This document shows, in pieces, positions 51,422 through 63,700 of a stretch of 64,000 nucleotides of DNA (positions within the stretch are counted from its first letter, which is position 1; the number at the start of each line of letters is the position of its first letter). Location: contig CAJNYU010002647.1 in the NCBI GenBank assembly GCA_905331475.1, forward strand, positions 123,443 through 187,442, given 5' to 3'. A program made the translations under genes and the position numbers. The stretch comes from Rotaria socialis. Lineage: Eukaryota; Rotifera; Eurotatoria; Philodinida; Philodinidae. Under the pieces are notes generated by a model, which saw only the letters and a program-made list of their open reading frames with translations, was not told where the DNA came from and did no database searches.

Positions 51422-52939
51422 ATGGCAAACAACAGTGAACATGCACAACAATCGTATCTTGGTCGGCAAACAATATCTATGCCAACTTTTGCGATTGAAG
51501 AAACTTCAGAGTTCAATCGCCTTCGAAATACGTCAATCAACATGCCACGTCGATTATCCACTGCTTCTCAGAGAACTATACCATACGGTGCTGAATATCG
51601 TAGTCAAGAACGGGTACCACCATCGGGTGCTGACTTAAAACAACGATTTTTTCTGAGTCCAGGCGAAAATCATGATGGATCTATTCGTGACCGACGTTTT
51701 TCCATCATTTCAGAAGGTAATTATTCGTTAGACGACGATGATAACGGACGATTAACGTTGATTCATGTGGATCCTCGTGGAAGAAAACACTATCAACGGC
51801 ACCGTCAAATCTTACGCATTGTCGAGCCAATTATTGTCGCATTGATTTTACTTCCAGTTCTGGTTCTTTTCTGGGAATGTGGATGGAATGTTGTTTGGAT
51901 TCTGCTAAATACAGTAAATACGCGTTCACTAACACGAGAAATTCATACCATATCCGAAGACGACTTTACTCATTATCCGATACATATCTTGCTCATTCCA
52001 TATGCTATAGTTCAAATTCTTCTTCTTGTTTTGTATCTTGGTCAAGATTTATTGTATAGGTTTTTAAAGAGGCGGAATTGTTTTATTCGATTAATTCTTT
52101 TGAAAGTGCATATTCTTCTATTAGCATCAATTTACATAGTTCAATGGGTGGTGATATGGACAGTTTGGGACCAGTATACGCCTCATGAATGGTATTTTGA
52201 GTTAGTTCTTTCATTGACATCACTTCTTGGATTAATTGTATTGATTGGACACTTGTCAGATCTTGTTTGTGCACCATTTCTCGTTAGTTATGATAGCATC
52301 GAATATTGCATACAGTTCGGTTGCCCATTGCTTACTCGACAGGTATGTTTATTTTTTTGTCTTTTCTAATAAATTGACTATGGCTCTTTTGAGATGTCTT
52401 CGTGGAAAATTAATTTGATAAATTATTTTTTATATGAAGTGATAATTTCGAATATAGCAATTGTTACTTGGCGTGGTTTTTATCATTTTCTCGATGAATG
52501 TCTGTATCCTGATGATAGTGACAAATCAGCATGGATCTGTTTATTAATGGGCTACGTTCTATATTTTCCTTTGATGTATTTTCAAAACTATCTTGAATAT
52601 TTAAATTTAAAATTTGAATTTTGGACGTTCATTTCAATTAATTTTCCTCAACTCTATCGTAATGTACGTCACCTATTGGCATTTGTTTCGTGTGTCTTTC
52701 TTTGGCGTGGCATTTGGCTTCTATATGATTCATATATAGCCATCTTTGAATCCGAATTTCTTACATATTTATTATTATATTTGGTAGCATTTTTATTTTT
52801 GGCATTAATTCAAACATCATCATCAGTCAACGGTCCCTTGAGCAATATGGAAGACGAAAATCACTTTTTCCCACTCTATCCAAATTGCTATGTTTCCACG
52901 GTCGTTCAAAATTTTTCTCATAAGAAATGTTTCAACTGA
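51422..52939 (+). CDS. Fuseless-family multipass membrane protein
   Basis: Two exons, 51422-52342 and 52394-52939, with a 51-bp phase-0 intron, giving 488 aa. The first ~125 residues are a hydrophilic, Ser/Arg-rich cytosolic part. About eight membrane segments follow (for example IVEPIIVALILLPVLVLF, IHILLIPYAIVQILLLVLY, LVLSLTSLLGLIVLIG). Exon 2 carries the conserved TWRGFYHFLDECLYPDD and FLWRGIWLLYD motifs. These match the fuseless (fusl) family, which in Drosophila is a presynaptic protein needed for calcium-channel function at active zones. Function here is inferred from family only. The last ~45 residues after TM8 are poorly conserved. A poly(A) signal AATAAA lies at 52987-52992. Confidence 0.78.
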
Positions 52940-55083
52940 TGAATGCTGAGAAGATGGTTAAGACTAAAATTGATACATTGAGCGTCAATAAAGTATTATT
53001 TCAATAAATAATATTCAGCGGCAAGATTGGCTTGCTTTCATTAACTTTTATATCTTAGGGATAGACGTAAATATTCTATTATCGTATTTTTGATCACATG
53101 ATTGAAAATTCATTGAATAATAGAGTCTAAATAGTAAGTTGTTCTCTAAGGATAACACTGTTTTCTTTGAATTCACACGCGTATGCTCATTGCAAATATA
53201 TTGTGGATCAATCTATGAAACTCTTCAAAAGTTCTCTTCGAATGTCCTTTTTTATTCAAGATACGGTGGGCTATGTTGATGAAAAGTTCTACAACTTTTG
53301 AAGACGGTATCCTATTCAACTTGTTTTTTCATAATATACATATATACGCAAACATTTTTCTTCCGAGTTCAATTAGATCACGATTGATTGTCTGAGGAAA
53401 TATTAATTTAACTATCTTATTGTTTCATTAACTTAAAACGTTGAATTTATGCAATCGAAAGATAGAAGTGCTGAAATCGTAATTAACCTACGAGAAGAAA
53501 GGCAAGGCCTTTCAACATGATTATTTATCTGAATATCACGTTCTCTACTGGTATTTATTCTGTCAATGGAGTATTATGTCAATAATCATTCAGCTATGTT
53601 ACAGTGGATGGAGATGCAATCGTTTGTCAGACTACCAGAAAAAGTTTAAACTTAAAGTTTGAAACACAAACCTTTACAATTTGATTAGCTGTTAGACTCA
53701 ATGTTTTACATATCAGAAAGTTTATGAGCTTTTATTAATTCAATCGCCAATTCGATGAAATCATTTGTTGAACACTAATTATAAACAGTTTTCTTGAACT
53801 CAATATGATACTTTTCATCGAAATCGATACTGTTTCGGCTATTATTGTTTGTTTTAGAGGTTATTATGGTTTCACCGGTGAGATTGCTTCTGAGGCAGCA
53901 AGTACTATCTTAAAACTATCGATGAGCTATTTGAAATGTAAAGAAAACAATATCATGCATTTTTTCTTTCACCCTCTGTATTTTAGATTTACAAACCATC
54001 TATCCGGAAAAGCTTGAGAAAGTCAAAAATAAAAATTCTCTGGCAAATTACATCGTAATTGAACTATGAAATGTTGACTTCGAAGCAAATACAGCTGTAG
54101 TTACTTCGAGATTTTTTTTATCCTCACCAGTAATAGTATTACTTAACTGTATAGCATATACTCAAAACAAATGGAATCAAAAAGCGACAACTTATCATAC
54201 CAGTAGGAAGACTGCCAAACAAAAACAAAATCTTTTTCTTCAAAGACAAAATCTAATTATACATGTATCAATTGTCTACATGACACAGCACAAAATCCTT
54301 CAATACTTCACTAAGACCACAGTATTTGCTCACGTTTTAATTCAGCCCATATTAATGACTATAGTGCTGTAGAAGCGATAGCCCAATATACTATGTGATT
54401 TTTTCCAGGAGATATTCTTATTATATACAGGTATTTCATCGTCGTATTTGTAGACATTATTCGTTTGGTCTAAAACAACGTGATTAAGCATCGAGTAAAC
54501 GGAGTTAGAAATTAACTCTCATGTATGGTAACACCTGCTTAATATTCAAATGCCCCTTTTATGCTAATCTCATCGAAACATATCTTCTCAATAAGAAGAA
54601 TTTTTCTTAAATACAATGTTCGCAGTGATACAATTTCCGATTTAAAATAAATCATTATTTACATTAACAATTATAATTTCAAAAATTTTCCAGTTAATCA
54701 TAAATTGAAATGCTTGTAGAAAAAGAAACATTAGTAGAATCATGTTCGATTGAATTCATGCAGATATTTCACACCTTGCTCCAGTATACATCGATAGAGA
54801 TCATAGTCAGAACGTACTGTATCGTACAAGCGACTAGTTCATTTTTATTTTATCGTGCATGCTTTCTTTGAGTCAAGTTTTTATTGCTACTCTAATATCT
54901 GATCGAAACAATGCTGTCTATTTTGTCAAATCATTTTTCTTCCTTCAACTTTTCGAAGACTGACGATTTGTTTTAATTGTGAAATTAAAGGTATACATTT
55001 AGTAGAAAAATAATATATGAACACAATAGCAACATTTAAGTGTCATTTCTCTTAGATATAATCATTGCTTGATGTCAAATTAG
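52940..55083. other. Intergenic sequence, 2.1 kb
   Basis: 3' flanks of two convergent genes. The AATAAA at 52987-52992 serves the fuseless-like gene. Open frames within are short and unsupported. Confidence 0.45.
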
Positions 55084-57675
55084 TTATGAAAATGGTGACC
55101 CATTGTATGGTCGCGGCGGAACAGGTGGCAGTGACCGCGGTGGTGTTGAAGGTACTGGTCGTGTCGCTGATCCATGGATGTGCGAAGGAACAGGTGGAGT
55201 CGATGGTGCAGTTGATTGATGGTTAGCATGCGTTCCAAAGGAATTCCACGCTGGTTGATTTGACTGAGTACGATGGACAGAAGAACGATTAGTATAAGTG
55301 TTAATGGAGCTGTCAACCTGGCTCATCGGTACGTTTGATAAATGTCCTATATGATTGTTAATTGTTGTATTTGAAAAACTAACGTTTCCTAGTGTTGATG
55401 GCATAGCAACTGTAGATAATGTACGCGCATTCATATAGAACTTTTCTATAATATCCAGTGCACTTTTGACTGCCTCGAATTCTGAAATTTTCGCCGCACG
55501 ACGCTGTCGTTCTTCGGCTGATTCTTGCAAGAGTGTCTTTGAATCTGGAACAGCATAGAGATTGACTAATAATTCTCTTGTAATATATTTCCGGAGTTCT
55601 TGAACAATGTTACACACAATAGTTTTCGGAATGAAATCACGCGTCATTTTCGTAATAATTTTCATATATGATGTTACCAAAATATTAATGGTTTCTACTT
55701 GACGTTCCATATGTGGATCACTAGGAGCTCCATCTGTCGATGTCGTTATAGTATCGGCGCGTTGCATACGGTCAGAATAGACACCTGCACGAGAGAATGC
55801 TTCTTTCCAGCTTTCCATTTCTTCTTTATTTTCTGCTGAAAGATCGAGTACTCTGTGTTCTTTATAAACATTTCTTCCATCTTCAGTGTATAATGTTAAC
55901 TGTGGTCGTTTGGCAATAAAACCACTTTCAGTATCGCGCCGTCTGAGATTTTCTAAATGTAACATATATTTCTTTTCTCGCTCATCAGAGTCACTATACC
56001 ACGATAGATTATCTGTTGATAAAATAAAAAAATAATCTTTTGATTGAAATATTTTTCCACCCGTATGCACACGAAGGAATCCTTTACGAATGATCTGATT
56101 CGAAATACTTCGATTTGCATCGTTTGTATTGGCAGATCTTTCGGCGTTACTAAATCCAATAAAATCTTCATTTGTCGTATTGATATACGCCAACTGTGTT
56201 TGAACATAAAGATTACAGGCTTCCTTTGTAGTAAATTCCCGTTCTTTTAATTGCTGAATCAGCAATTCTTCGACGACTCGTTGCAGGAATGGATAACGTT
56301 TCAATTTAGTGGATACCTCATGAATAATTCTCTTCAAATCAGCGACTACCATATCAACACATTTAATAATAGGTTCTTCAAATTTGGCTATTTGCATTTT
56401 AACAATATATTCAAATGCTTCATCTGGTGTAAACAGACCAGATCGAAAACCGCGAATATTTTTAATCGCTAAAATTAACTGGCCGCGCATATCTTTGTCT
56501 TGAAGATCTACTTTAGCCAGTTCAGATGGAAAACGATATTTAAAGATGGTAGCTATACGAGCTCCACCTGTCAACGTCTTTAAATCGGAATCTTTCAAAT
56601 GAGTTCCTTTTAATGCTGCATCGAAATCTTCTTGGAATTCATGTGTTAATATTACTAAAGCTTTTGTATCGAAACCAGCACCTTCGAGCATAGCAGATTT
56701 ACTATATTCGGATACTTCTCGAGCCAAATTACGGTGACGTTCTTGTAGTTCTCGTTTTAGATCTGGCAAACACTTAAGAATGTGTTCAGTTAGTTGAATA
56801 CTAAGTGTGCGTTGTAAATATGGCACACCCAATCGATCTGTAATATCATGATAAGCTGGATCATTAAGAAAAAATTGACGTTCGAATTCGAGCGCAGCTG
56901 GTATATCCAATTCTCGCATTGTCCGGCCATGCTCATCGACACGTTGACCACGAAGAACAACACCAATAAAACCTCTTTCAAGTACAACAACTTTATTTAA
57001 CAATACATCACGTGCATTATGACCTCGACCCATCATATCCAGTTTCGTCAATACACCGATGGTTCGTTTCCCCATTGGATCCTTGCTACGAGCCATTACC
57101 AAAGCGTCGGATGTGACGATATCGATATTAGCTGGTGTTACAGCTAGAATGAGACAATTTTCATGACTAATATATTCGAGAATAATATCATCAATCTTTT
57201 TGCAAATATCGAACGGTTGGCCTTGTGAAGGAACTTTGACTATACCGGGTAAGTCGACCAGTGTAAGATTGACAACATGAGGCGAATAAATTGTCAGGTT
57301 GATTGGCATATTAGAGACACCGATGTTATCACGAACTACTACTTTGGTATCATTTTCGATTTCTTGACGAATATCTGCGTAGTTCGTAAATCTTTGATGT
57401 GGTTTATGCGCAAAAACACCATATTCTGGTTCATGTGATGTAACCAATTGTAAAACTAGAGGTCGTTTCGTCACCATACTACCACCACGTGGTAGAAAAT
57501 CTCTACCAACAATATTTTCAAGTACAGAACTCTTGCCTGCTGATTGCGAGCCGACAACTGCTATTTGAGGTAATGTCAATGACAACCGAGTATTGACTAA
57601 AGTAAAAATGCGTTGCAATTCATTTATCATAGGAATTAGCATTCTCATATTCGGGTTTCCTGGTTGATTGGTCAT
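55084..57675 (-). CDS. Classical dynamin, intronless
   Basis: An uninterrupted frame of 863 aa, matching the ~864 aa of animal dynamins when started at the ATG at 57675 (TNQPGNPNMRMLIPMINELQ). The frame is open a further 23 codons to an ATG at 57744, but that extension is absent from the family. Domains in order: GTPase with GSQSAGKSS (G1), MVTKRP (G2 threonine), DLPGIVKVPSQGQP (G3) and TKLDMM (G4); middle/stalk; PH domain (IRKGFLRVHTGGKIFQSKDY to WKEAFSRAGVY); GTPase effector domain; and a proline-rich tail (PSTPPRSLPPVPPRP) for SH3 partners. It forms helical collars that cut clathrin-coated and other vesicles from the plasma membrane. All parts are present and no break is seen. The absence of introns contrasts with most genes of the window and suggests a retrocopy that has stayed functional. 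Confidence 0.96.
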   Translation of the reverse strand: MTNQPGNPNMRMLIPMINELQRIFTLVNTRLSLTLPQIAVVGSQSAGKSSVLENIVGRDFLPRGGSMVTKRPLVLQLVTSHEPEYGVFAHKPHQRFTNYADIRQEIENDTKVVVRDNIGVSNMPINLTIYSPHVVNLTLVDLPGIVKVPSQGQPFDICKKIDDIILEYISHENCLILAVTPANIDIVTSDALVMARSKDPMGKRTIGVLTKLDMMGRGHNARDVLLNKVVVLERGFIGVVLRGQRVDEHGRTMRELDIPAALEFERQFFLNDPAYHDITDRLGVPYLQRTLSIQLTEHILKCLPDLKRELQERHRNLAREVSEYSKSAMLEGAGFDTKALVILTHEFQEDFDAALKGTHLKDSDLKTLTGGARIATIFKYRFPSELAKVDLQDKDMRGQLILAIKNIRGFRSGLFTPDEAFEYIVKMQIAKFEEPIIKCVDMVVADLKRIIHEVSTKLKRYPFLQRVVEELLIQQLKEREFTTKEACNLYVQTQLAYINTTNEDFIGFSNAERSANTNDANRSISNQIIRKGFLRVHTGGKIFQSKDYFFILSTDNLSWYSDSDEREKKYMLHLENLRRRDTESGFIAKRPQLTLYTEDGRNVYKEHRVLDLSAENKEEMESWKEAFSRAGVYSDRMQRADTITTSTDGAPSDPHMERQVETINILVTSYMKIITKMTRDFIPKTIVCNIVQELRKYITRELLVNLYAVPDSKTLLQESAEERQRRAAKISEFEAVKSALDIIEKFYMNARTLSTVAMPSTLGNVSFSNTTINNHIGHLSNVPMSQVDSSINTYTNRSSVHRTQSNQPAWNSFGTHANHQSTAPSTPPVPSHIHGSATRPVPSTPPRSLPPVPPRPYNGSPFS

Positions 57676-59401
57676 CTTTTTGGTCTGATAGCTGTCAATC
57701 GGTAACTGTTTCAATTGCAATGTGACGCTCACAAAATCAACCACATTTTAAAATAAATCTTACATTGGAAGCAGCAACAACATTTCATCGTTATATTCAC
57801 CAAAAAATATAACAAACTCGTTCTCTTTCATCTCGCTTGTTGATCGCACTTTTGCTCCACAAGTCTCCTATATGATTCATTCGTTCTGTTTTTCTTTTCT
57901 TCTTAACTATTGATTTTTCATCATTCTGACATCGCCAAGCAGCTCCAATCGTATAATACATGTTTGCTTGAAAAAAAAAATACGAATGAAATAAGCCAAC
58001 GGTTGCTTTTTCTACTGCCTGAAGTAAAGCTTCACTGACGATTGAAAAATAAAACATCATAAAGTATGCACAAATCTACAATTGTCGAAGCATTTAAAAT
58101 TTCCAACTAACTTAAGTTCTATACAAAGCAATGTTGAATAGCTTAAGATGAAAATACATTTACAGAGAATCAGATTGTCATTTCGACACTTCTAGCTATA
58201 TCAAGATGAACAAGAGTAATACGAGTGATGGTAAGCGTAATATCTTTGAGATTGATGCATGAAACTCATACTTGTCATTTGGTCTCGCCGAACTAATGCT
58301 AGAAAAGTTAAATTAAAAATTCTTTCAAATAGTTTATTTTAATTCTTTTAAGACCTGAAATGAGTAACGATATCCGACTTGGTACTATATTAGTTCGCTA
58401 GAAAGCGTTGCTGCTAATAGGTCTGCCCCGCTAAAATGATTTATGCTTGGTCAAAATTGTGCATAAGATTTTTCGAACATAATCATGTATCCCCTTCGAT
58501 AGATAACATTTCTTTTTGAAAATGACGAGAATAAACGGTAGAGCCACAGCAAAAGCAAGCAGTTATTGGACTTAAATGTTGAAAAAAGGGTCGTGTTGTC
58601 TACTATCATACTTTGAAAACTTCTTCATCATTTAAAAAGACGCAAGTAATAGACGTATCATCGAAGGTTGAGCTACAGTTTGACATCGGTGTCAATGTTT
58701 CGGTGGCATGTCATTGTAGAAAAAGACTAAAAAATGCAAAGCTTTTGTGAGACACATTAATTAAAAGGATCATTCTAAATAAATGAGTTGCCTATGAATA
58801 AGTCATAATTGACATCTTCTGATCATGATTGTAGTCAAATGAATGCACTCATATCAATTAGAATTGCCAAGAGATATGACTGATTATGAGAGTATCTGAA
58901 TTTTATTTTAGAAAATCTAGTCTTTGTTCAGCATGTATGTTGCACCGTCATTCACTATGTTCATCGATAAATAAACTATACTGCACAATATTATATACGA
59001 ATATCTGACGTCATCGAAGAGACAACATCCTGGATTCCATCTATTGGCAGTTGTGAATAACAACTACGGATGAAAATTGACGAGGAATTGTAGCCCATAT
59101 ATTTCTGCGTTAATTATCAATAGGGAAATGTTGCTAAACACTAGTGCAAATTCATACATGATGATGATGATAGAAAACGATAATTACTACACAATCGAGA
59201 TTTTCATCTAGCCGTCAAACTATGTATCGAGAAGTGAGAAGTAATAGATAATGCAATTTCACACCGTATATCAAGCTTTTCTTGTCATGAACGCATATTG
59301 ATATTTTACAAAACAAGAGTAAGTTTATCGTTTCCTATCATTTTTTTCCGAAAATAGCGATTTTCTTTTTCGTCTCACCTGTAAATACTTTCGATGACAT
59401 G
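57676..59401. other. Upstream region of dynamin, 1.7 kb
   Basis: Probably contains 5' UTR and promoter of the minus-strand dynamin gene. An 87-codon minus frame at 57797-58060 has no domain. No other gene is supported. Confidence 0.4.
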
Positions 59402-59409
59402 TTGAATTA

Positions 59410-59961
59410 GGTGTGCCGTAGAAAGACCGAAAGGAAAAATGTCGAAAGGAAAAATATCGAAAGGGAAAAATATAGAAAATTTGCACTAAGATGTTTTTAT
59501 TCTTGAAATCATAATAGCATCATAGCATAGATCATAGATAAATAAGAGTTATAAAGAAAAATACACATATCCAATATTTACTAGTTGTTGCTGTTGTATT
59601 CAGTTTGAAAATATATTTATCTGATACAAGGAAAGGTTTTCCTTTTTACGACTGAATAAATGAAATAACTGGAGTTGGCGGATGATTCTCACCAGATAAA
59701 AATGAGCAAGCTGCAGTCATCATGATAGAATTTTAATCGTTGTATACTATTTTACGCCTATTTTAGCTAGTTTTCATAAGATATCACTTATTCAATAGTA
59801 TCAAGGGTTATCATTGTCAAACCAATGGAATAATCAGATCAACAACAATGAACAATAAACTATTAGAACCTTCATTTAGTAGACGTCGCTTTTTTCTATC
59901 TTTTCTGTTTTCGACATTTTTCCTTTCGATATTTTTCCTTTCGGCCTTTCTACGGCCAACC
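59410..59961. mobile_element. Inverted-repeat MITE with 8-bp target duplication
   Basis: A 552-bp element whose ends mirror each other: GGTGTGCCGTAGAAAG-CCGAAAGGAAAAAT patterns on the left and their complement on the right, ending CTACGGCCAACC. Perfect copies of TTGAATTA flank it (59402-59409 and 59962-59969). Near both ends the motif CGAAAGGAAAAATRT is tandemly repeated two to three times, facing inwards. The interior is AT-rich and non-coding. The 8-bp duplication would fit hAT, but the terminus does not start CA, so the superfamily is left open. Confidence 0.8.
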
Positions 59962-59969
59962 TTGAATTA

Positions 59970-60281
59970 GACACATTTATTATTTTAAACACAAACTATG
60001 ACTACTGATATGATTACCTATTATGAATTGACAAAGTACAGAATGTTGAAATTGAAAATAAATCTTTTTGTCAATCGTTTGTATTAGTGATTGATTCAGA
60101 CCACCAAGAAAGCACTGATATAAAATTGATAACGCTGAATTATTTATTCTTAATTTATTTTCTAAAAGGATATTATTACAAATTAAAGACGAATCTTTAA
60201 AAGTTTTAGATAGAAAAAGCGCTTTGAAAAAAACAGCAGGCATGTCTTTTTGTTTGTGCAAGATATAAGTTTTAGTCAAAC
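59970..60281. other. 3' flank of the EF-hand gene
   Basis: A 99-codon open frame on the minus strand directly follows the EF-hand stop codon but has no recognisable domain. It is more likely 3' UTR. Confidence 0.4.
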
Positions 60282-60773
60282 TCAGATGTTATTACAAAGA
60301 ATATCGCGACCAATGCCTCGCAATATTAATGTGCGAAACTCATCGTAAGTTAAATTATTTTCAATATTCGAATAGACTTTTCGCACATAAGATTTTAAGG
60401 TGTCACCAGTGGCATATTGATTAATAATTGGTAAAAATACATTTAATTCATCTATATGAACCAAACCAGAATGATCTCTATCTAATATACCAAACGCTTG
60501 TTCCAATTCACGATTTCTATAAAATCCCATCATAAATGGACGTAAAACTTGAACAAAATCGTCGAATGATAGCGAAACCGACATTGCTCGACTTAACGCA
60601 GCATACTGGTCACGTGAAATCCGAGCGCTATATGCTCGAGCACGACGTTCTCTTTTCGTGCTTAATCCAAGTGAAATAGCTTCCACGGTAATTTCTTCGA
60701 ATTCATAATTGATCTCGCTGACTCTACCACCTAAAGATGTCAAGGTTTCTGTTACCGTGTATTCAAGATCCAT
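60282..60773 (-). CDS. EF-hand calcium-binding protein
   Basis: A single-exon frame of 163 aa. One canonical EF-hand loop is clear at residues 98-109 (DRDHSGLVHIDE), with Asp at 1 and 3, Ser at 5, Gly at 6, Ile at 8 and Glu at 12. It is preceded by helix ELEQAFGIL and followed by LNVFLPII. A second, degenerate helix-loop-helix lies near the C-terminus (NNLTYDEFRTLIL), and one near residues 60-80 (LSFDDFVQVLRPF) may be the cryptic partner. The first ~50 residues are acidic then Arg-rich and not conserved. The layout is like calmodulin/calcyphosin-type sensors with only one loop able to bind calcium. The exact partner is unknown. No intron was seen. Confidence 0.8.
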   Translation of the reverse strand: MDLEYTVTETLTSLGGRVSEINYEFEEITVEAISLGLSTKRERRARAYSARISRDQYAALSRAMSVSLSFDDFVQVLRPFMMGFYRNRELEQAFGILDRDHSGLVHIDELNVFLPIINQYATGDTLKSYVRKVYSNIENNLTYDEFRTLILRGIGRDILCNNI

Positions 60774-63700
60774 TTGTTAAAACAAGTTTTTGAAGTATAA
60801 ACTCTAAAAGATAAATAAATCAACTGATAATGCTGCTTCTAACAGAATACATTGATTTTAATAGAAGTTTACAAAACGACCGTGTTTGAAATTATTAATT
60901 AATTCAATGGGTCAAATGAAAACAGATTACATAAATCCAGTAGAATTGGTTGAACACTACAGATAGACTTACAGTGAAGCTGATAGACTCACGATGCAGT
61001 CGTCATAGATCGATCTCAGTTTTTTTCTCGTTCGACTGCGACATTTTGAAATGATAGTTCAGCTTTTTTTAAAGTCAGCTAAATGTGCTCGAGACTCCGG
61101 AATACATTTTTTTGGACGAGCAAGTCTAAGCTCTCTTAGCTTAGTTATATTGTCGAAAACTCAGCAGCTGTGTCATTCGCAACCAAAAGAACTACAAATA
61201 AGTATAATATGAACGTATTCAATCAAATATCTACCTTAATTCTATACGTGTAAGCATTTTCTAGTGAACTACTCGTTCGAAAACTATCCATTATTGTGAG
61301 CATCGTATTTATTTCTAAGTATTTAATTCCTCTTTCATCTTTTTCAGTAATTTTCGAAGCTTGTAAAAGATGTTTTGAAATTTACCTTGTGTCTTGCGGT
61401 TAAAAAATGAAAGAGATCTGATTCGTGTTTTATCAGTTTTTCTTTATTGCAACACCTTTTATGTGGTTATTTTCTCTGTACCCTTATCTCTATTTAATGA
61501 AAACGTACTATGTTTGTTGGTAAAATTGTTGTTCGTTTTATTTATCTCCCCAATAGTGAGACGGCATCAACTGACTCTCAGATGGTTGCTAGTCTACAGA
61601 AAAAGAAAACTACTAGAATACAAAATATTATATTTAATATTGCATCCAAAAACCTCTCCTAATCGTGTACACATAGATATCTATAGAAGTTTTGTTCTCA
61701 TCTGCTTAGATATGTAAGTAAAAATGAAAACGTAAAATCGTTTTTTAGTGGTTGTCAACATCATAAATACGATAAGCGCTGACTTTATCGTTTTCTCTCT
61801 GTTTTTTAAATATTGTCTACTACACCATAACACACGAAAAGATTTGTTTTTCGATTTTATTCTCTCTGAAAATATTACTAGTCTAAACGATTATTGACCT
61901 TGAAGAAATGCATTCTTCGTATATCGGAATGATTCACCTATTGAAGATTATACTTGATAATACCTATTTACTATTGTTCTGTATATGATGAGCTGTAAAA
62001 AATAATCTACGATTTACAGTATCATTGCAACATGCACAATAATTAACGATCGTTATATCACCACAAAACTTGCGAGTTCATTGACAAAAATAGCTTTTTT
62101 TCAGTTTTGAATTGTTAATTTCTGAAATGATCACTCTAGATCAGACTCTCCTACAAGGAATATCACAGTTAATGTATGATAAAACCAACCTCTATTTGTT
62201 TCTCGAATTCTGAAAAAAAAACAACTCCGATGACGCGATATGTCAAGACAGTTAAGTGTGAATTCAAGTATATGAAATCATATCTGCTGAAATTTCAATC
62301 ACCATGGTCTTTCTTTGAGAATACTGCCTGCAACTATATTAATGTGGATATATCTGCCTACATCATGGTTTGTTATTTGAAAATTTTTTGTTGCACTCAT
62401 AATCTCGTTACTATTTCTTTGTTGGCTAGTTCGATTACTAGCAAGGTCAAATTTGTTTCACTGATATTCATCGCTGATATACGTATATGATGAACAGAAC
62501 TCCGAATGGAACATCTCTTGAGATGAAAGTTTTTCAAAACATGCTCTTTGGCAAAAAGATGGCAAAACGTTTTACGACAGGGTCCTATGAAACAATGGTC
62601 GTATTTTTTCATTAAAACCATATGTTTTCACATGATTGGTATATTTTATTACTTTATCTTCTATTTACGAAATTGTTTGACTAGGGCAAGAAAAACATTT
62701 TTTTTTCAAAATTTATAAATACACAAAGGTGTCAATTTAATTTAAAATATTCTGTAAGCGAAATATTAGAAAAGTAGACATGGTAAGCTGTAAAAATCTG
62801 CCTCGATACTTTCAAAAACGTTCACTGGACGAAGCCTAGATAAGAAAACATGTAATCACATCATGTTCCATAGAATGTGTTAATTATGCGAAACTCTGAT
62901 GATGAACTACATTCAATGGTTAAAAATTTATGCAAGAAGTCGAAATGTTATACTACGCTATGAAGTCTTTTTTACAAACAAGTATAATGATGAGTATAGT
63001 TCTTAGTTTATATTAGTTGATACTGAATATTGATTAGAATATTCTAAAATTCAGCTAAAATATATCACAAACATAAACAATTTTAGCAAGGTTATTAAAA
63101 ATTGGTTTTTAAAAAAGCAGCATGTAATTAAATGATTCAACGTACCAGTCGAGAGTGTTGTTATGTTAGATTTATTTCTACTAGAGCACTCAAAATTATG
63201 CTCCCTAAATACTTCTTTTTTTGGAGTAGTATAGATTCTAATAGATCTTGAGTATTTAGAATGTGCCCGAAGAGTTACTCTGGCTCTTTCAATAGATTAC
63301 TCGTTACCAAATACTTGAAATTTGGACAAGCGCTAGAAGACTGAGAATGAGTATCCGATAGAATATAAATATCAAGAGCTCCTAAATTCGATCAGTATGC
63401 AGAAAAAATATGTATTTCAAATTTTTTAATCATTCACCACATCTATTATATTTACTATTCGCAGCTTATTTTAGGAGTTTGACCATCATATCGATAGTTG
63501 CAGTGTAAAAAAGTAAATTGCAATTCCGAAAAACAAAATTCTGTTCCGTCTAGCAGGGAAATTTCGAATTAATTATTAGGAAAAAGAAAGAATATCAAAA
63601 TGTCTTACAGTCTAGTTTCTATCGAATAATGTAATTCTCAATTAAATACAACGACAAAGCAAGACATGGAGAAATGCCTTATAAGATATTCACAGACTAT

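Noticed and set aside
57676..57744. Upstream in-frame ATG extending dynamin by 23 residues
   Set aside because: The extension is not part of the dynamin family, and the later ATG gives the usual length and N-terminus.
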